In this document: positions 4,944 through 7,336 of the stretch, piece after piece
Layout of the letters: every line of letters starts with the position of its first letter
How positions within the stretch are numbered: position 1 is the first letter of the stretch
Source of the DNA: SVTX01 sp045653805
Lineage (GTDB): Bacteria > Bacillota > Clostridia > Oscillospirales > CAG-272
Direction of reading: 5' to 3'
Assembly (NCBI GenBank): GCA_045653805.1
Contig: JAZOMF010000035.1
Coordinates: forward strand, 1 to 7,336
Length of the DNA stretch: 7,336 nucleotides
Notes under the pieces: generated by a model
Seen by the model: the letters and a program-made list of their open reading frames with translations, nothing else
What the model was told of the DNA's origin: nothing
Databases searched by the model: none
Program-made: the position numbers and the translations under genes

Positions 4944-6167
4944 ATGAGATCAAAGCAGATAGAAAAGATTTTTCGCGATACTGCATACGTACGTATGGGT
5001 GGTAGCGCGGAAGAGAAGAGAGCAGCCGAATATATAAAGAGTGTTTGCGAAGGTTTTGGTGGAAAGGCTTACTTGGAAGAGTTTGAAGTCGATATGGCGG
5101 ACGTAAAGCGCGCCGAATTCTATATCGACGGCAAAAGCGTCCCCTGCCGCGGATACATGAATTGTGGCTCGGGTGAAATTGAAGCAGAGCTTTACTATCT
5201 TTGCGAGGATGGAGATCGCGCTCTCGAGGGTTGCCGCGGTAAGATCGTTATGATCGATGGGTATCTTGGCTATTGGAAATATCAGGATATGATCGAGCAC
5301 GGCGCGGTAGGATTTATTACCTATGACGGAAACGTAAATTATGCCGACCGCGACATTGATGCGCGTGAGCTTCGTTCCTTCGTATCACAAGGCAAAAAGA
5401 TGCTTGGCGTCAATATCAATGCCAAGGATGCGGTGGATATTATCAATAAGAATGGCAAGGTTGCCAAAATAGTTATTGACCAGGACGAGTATAAGGGTAA
5501 GTCACAGAACGTTATTCTTGATCTGCCCGGTGAGGTCGATGAAACCGTTGTTTTCACTGCACACTATGATTCCACCAGTCTCTCGCAAGGCGCTTATGAC
5601 AATATGTCGGGTTGTGTTGGACTCCTTTCTATGGCAGAGTACTTCTCTAAGAAGGCTCACAAAAGACATTTGCGTTTTATCTTCTGCGGAAGTGAGGAGA
5701 GAGGATTGCTTGGATCAAAGGCGTACTGCATAGGTCACGAGAGCGAGCTGGGAAAGACCGTTATTTGCATAAATATTGATATGATTGGCTGTATTATGGG
5801 TAAATTCTGCGGAGTATGCACGTCCGAGAACCGTCTTGTTGATTATCTTTCGTATTTGGGCGATGAGATAGGCATAAGCATTTCTACTAAGCAGGACGTT
5901 TATTCCAGCGATTCCACTCCCTTTGCCGACAAAGGCGTTCCTGCGGTTTCCTTTGCACGTCACTCGCCATCCGGCACTGCAACTATACATAATAGCTACG
6001 ACACCAAGAAGCTGATCAAAACCGACAATATGCAGAAGGATATTGCTTTTATTACCGCATTTGCGGAGAGAATGGCGAATGCCGTTTATTGTCCTGTGTC
6101 GCGCACGATGCCTGACAATATGAAGGAAAAGCTTGATGAGTATTTGCTTCGCAAGAGAAAGAAGTAA
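4944..6167 (+). CDS. M28-family zinc aminopeptidase/carboxypeptidase with PA-like insert
   Basis: The 407-aa protein is a predicted co-catalytic di-zinc peptidase of MEROPS family M28 that trims amino acids from peptide ends. Likely metal ligands are His207 (AHYDS), bridging Asp219 (GAYDN), Glu252, Asp279 (NIDMIG) and His349 (IHNSYD). Glu251 of the EE pair would be the general base. Residues ~75-190 look like a protease-associated (PA) domain, for example GKIVMIDG (99-106) and GAVGFITYDG (120-129), with the catalytic domain at ~190-385. The start ATG has GGAGGA 9 nt upstream. There is no signal peptide or membrane span: the N-terminus MRSKQIEKIF is charged. It is therefore probably cytosolic, unlike many secreted PA-M28 enzymes. 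The C-terminal tail (LLRKRKK) is strongly basic. The exact substrate is unknown; it has its own promoter and no partner gene in the window. Confidence 0.88.
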   Translation: MRSKQIEKIFRDTAYVRMGGSAEEKRAAEYIKSVCEGFGGKAYLEEFEVDMADVKRAEFYIDGKSVPCRGYMNCGSGEIEAELYYLCEDGDRALEGCRGKIVMIDGYLGYWKYQDMIEHGAVGFITYDGNVNYADRDIDARELRSFVSQGKKMLGVNINAKDAVDIINKNGKVAKIVIDQDEYKGKSQNVILDLPGEVDETVVFTAHYDSTSLSQGAYDNMSGCVGLLSMAEYFSKKAHKRHLRFIFCGSEERGLLGSKAYCIGHESELGKTVICINIDMIGCIMGKFCGVCTSENRLVDYLSYLGDEIGISISTKQDVYSSDSTPFADKGVPAVSFARHSPSGTATIHNSYDTKKLIKTDNMQKDIAFITAFAERMANAVYCPVSRTMPDNMKEKLDEYLLRKRKK

Positions 6168-6186
6168 GAATAAAAATTAACAACAC

Positions 6187-6216
6187 AAAAAGGCACTCCC
6201 GAAGGAGTGCCTTTTT
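6187..6216. terminator. Bidirectional terminator between convergent genes
   Basis: AAAAAGGCACTCC (6187-6199) and GGAGTGCCTTTTT (6204-6216) form a 13-bp stem with a CGAA loop. Runs of A on the left and T on the right give a U tract on both strands. It ends both the M28 gene (stop at 6165-6167) and gap, whose minus-strand stop codon is at 6233-6235. Confidence 0.93.
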
Positions 6217-6232
6217 ATATGCTTTACTCGAA

Positions 6233-7243
6233 TTAAGCGAGCTCTGCGAAGTACTTGATAGTACGAACCATCTGGCTGGTGTAGGAGTTCTCGTTGTCGT
6301 ACCAAGAAACAACCTGTACCTGGTAGGTATCGTCGTCGATCTTTGCAACCATGGTCTGGGTAGCATCGAAGAGAGAACCGTATCTCATACCGATAACGTC
6401 GGAAGAAACGATCTGATCCTCGTTGTAGCCGAAGGACTCGTTTGCAGCAGCCTTCATAGCAGCGTTGATAGCGTCCTTAGTTACGTTCTGACCCTTAACT
6501 ACTGCTACAAGGATAGTAGTAGAACCGGTGCAGGTGGGAACTCTCTGAGCAGAACCGATAAGCTTGCCGTTGAGCTCGGGGATTACAAGGCCGATAGCCT
6601 TTGCAGCGCCGGTGGAGTTGGGAACGATGTTCTGTGCAGCTGCACGAGCACGTCTGAGGTCACCCTTTCTGTGGGGGCCGTCCAGAATCATCTGGTCGCC
6701 GGTGTAAGCGTGAACGGTGGTCATGATACCGCTCTGGATGGGAGCGTACTCGTTGAGCGCCTTAGCCATAGGAGCGAGGCAGTTGGTGGTGCAGGATGCA
6801 GCCGAGATGATCTTGTCATCAGCGGTCAGGGTGTTCTCGTTTACGCTGAACACGATGGTCTTGAGGTCCTTGCCTGCGGGAGCAGAGATAACGACCTTCT
6901 TAGCGCCTGCGTTGATGTGAGCCATGGACTTCTCGGTGGAGCAGTAGAAACCGGTGCACTCGAGAACAACGTCAACGTCAAGAGCGCCCCAAGGACAGTT
7001 GTTGGCGTCCTTCTCGGCGTAGATCTTGATGGTCTTTCCGTCAACGGTGATGGTGTCCTCACCAGCCTCAACGGCGTGGTTGTAACGACCCTGAGCGGTG
7101 TCGTACTTCAGAAGGTGAGCGAGCATTGCGGGAGCGGTCAGGTCATTGATGGCAACAACCTCATAGCCCTCTGCGCCGAACATCTGTCTGAATGCAAGAC
7201 GTCCGATACGGCCAAAGCCATTAATAGCAACTTTAACAGACAT
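6233..7243 (-). CDS. gap: Type I glyceraldehyde-3-phosphate dehydrogenase (NAD-dependent)
   Basis: The 336-aa cytosolic glycolytic enzyme oxidises glyceraldehyde 3-phosphate to 1,3-bisphosphoglycerate with NAD+ and phosphate. The Rossmann motif INGFGRIGR is at residues 7-15. Asp34 in INDLTAP is the residue that binds adenosine ribose in NAD-dependent forms. The catalytic segment SAASCTTNC has Cys151, and His178 in TVHAYTGDQ is its base partner. RRARAAAQNIVPNSTGAAKA (198-217) and SWYDNENSYTSQM (313-325) are strongly conserved. The length is that of the bacterial type I family and nothing is missing. GGAGG (complement of 7253-7257) lies 9 nt before ATG. The gene is alone on its strand here; further glycolytic genes, if linked, would be outside the window. 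A glycolytic role is assumed, since no second gap copy is visible for comparison. Confidence 0.98.
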   Translation of the reverse strand: MSVKVAINGFGRIGRLAFRQMFGAEGYEVVAINDLTAPAMLAHLLKYDTAQGRYNHAVEAGEDTITVDGKTIKIYAEKDANNCPWGALDVDVVLECTGFYCSTEKSMAHINAGAKKVVISAPAGKDLKTIVFSVNENTLTADDKIISAASCTTNCLAPMAKALNEYAPIQSGIMTTVHAYTGDQMILDGPHRKGDLRRARAAAQNIVPNSTGAAKAIGLVIPELNGKLIGSAQRVPTCTGSTTILVAVVKGQNVTKDAINAAMKAAANESFGYNEDQIVSSDVIGMRYGSLFDATQTMVAKIDDDTYQVQVVSWYDNENSYTSQMVRTIKYFAELA

Positions 7244-7276
7244 GGTAAAATTCCTCCGTATTATACGAAATTTTTT

Positions 7277-7310
7277 CTATCCAAAGATAGTGGAAAGGTC
7301 TACCTTCCCA
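7277..7310 (-). other. Two hairpins in the gap 5' leader
   Basis: On the minus strand the gap leader can form a stem from 7310-7303 with 7298-7291 (eight pairs with one A-C mismatch, 4-nt loop). A second hairpin has the arms CTATC and GATAG (7290-7286 and 7281-7277) around TTTG. Neither is followed by a U tract, so they are not attenuators of the usual kind. A stabilising 5' mRNA structure for an abundant message is one possibility. Confidence 0.4.
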
Positions 7311-7319
7311 TTCCTATTT

Positions 7320-7325
7320 ATTATA
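7320..7325 (-). promoter_or_regulatory. Possible -10 box of gap
   Basis: A minus-strand TATAAT (complement of ATTATA at 7320-7325) lies 77 nt upstream of the gap start codon. Its -35 box would fall beyond the right window edge, so the call is incomplete. Another TATAAT at 7260-7265 sits almost on the ribosome site and is not a plausible promoter. Confidence 0.45.
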
Positions 7326-7336
7326 ATGCAAATTCC

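Noticed and set aside
7260..7265. Minus-strand TATAAT close to the gap start
   Set aside because: It ends 2 nt before the GGAGG ribosome site, so a transcript from it would lack that site. There is no matching -35 box.

Overview
The window looks like chromosome of an anaerobic member of the Bacillota, most likely class Clostridia. This is inferred from the near-consensus TTGACA/TATAAT promoters, strong GGAGG-type ribosome sites, AT-rich intergenic DNA with U-tailed terminators, and the style of the proteins. I cannot name the genus from the sequence alone.

Layout from left to right. The first ~130 bases are the 3' end of a 23S rRNA gene. A structured trailer and an intrinsic terminator at about 278 follow, with no 5S rRNA between them. 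An AT-rich spacer with two 16-bp palindromic repeats (plus a degenerate third) leads to a strong extended -10 promoter. That promoter drives metY (O-acetylhomoserine sulfhydrylase), followed after a 180-base hairpin-rich gap by metA (homoserine O-acyltransferase). A 17-bp perfect terminator closes this pair. Next is a stand-alone tRNA-Leu(UAG) with its own promoter and terminator, then an alanine/glycine:cation symporter gene (AGCS family), then an M28-family metallopeptidase with a PA-like insert. Each of these has its own promoter. The last gene, gap (type I glyceraldehyde-3-phosphate dehydrogenase), lies on the minus strand, converges on the peptidase gene, and shares a bidirectional terminator with it.

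How the genes fit together. MetA carries Glu at position 111, the residue linked to acetyl-CoA rather than succinyl-CoA use. It should therefore make O-acetylhomoserine, the substrate MetY converts with sulfide to homocysteine. The two genes form a short direct-sulfhydrylation methionine module. The symporter, peptidase, tRNA and GAPDH are separate transcription units with no evident functional link to it.

This is mostly ordinary core genome, and I do not see a convincing new multi-gene system. The points most worth a second look are non-coding: a copy of the expected 23S 5'-end strand in the 23S trailer, the tandem palindromes upstream of metY where no SAM riboswitch is present, and a possible Shine-Dalgarno-sequestering structure before metA.
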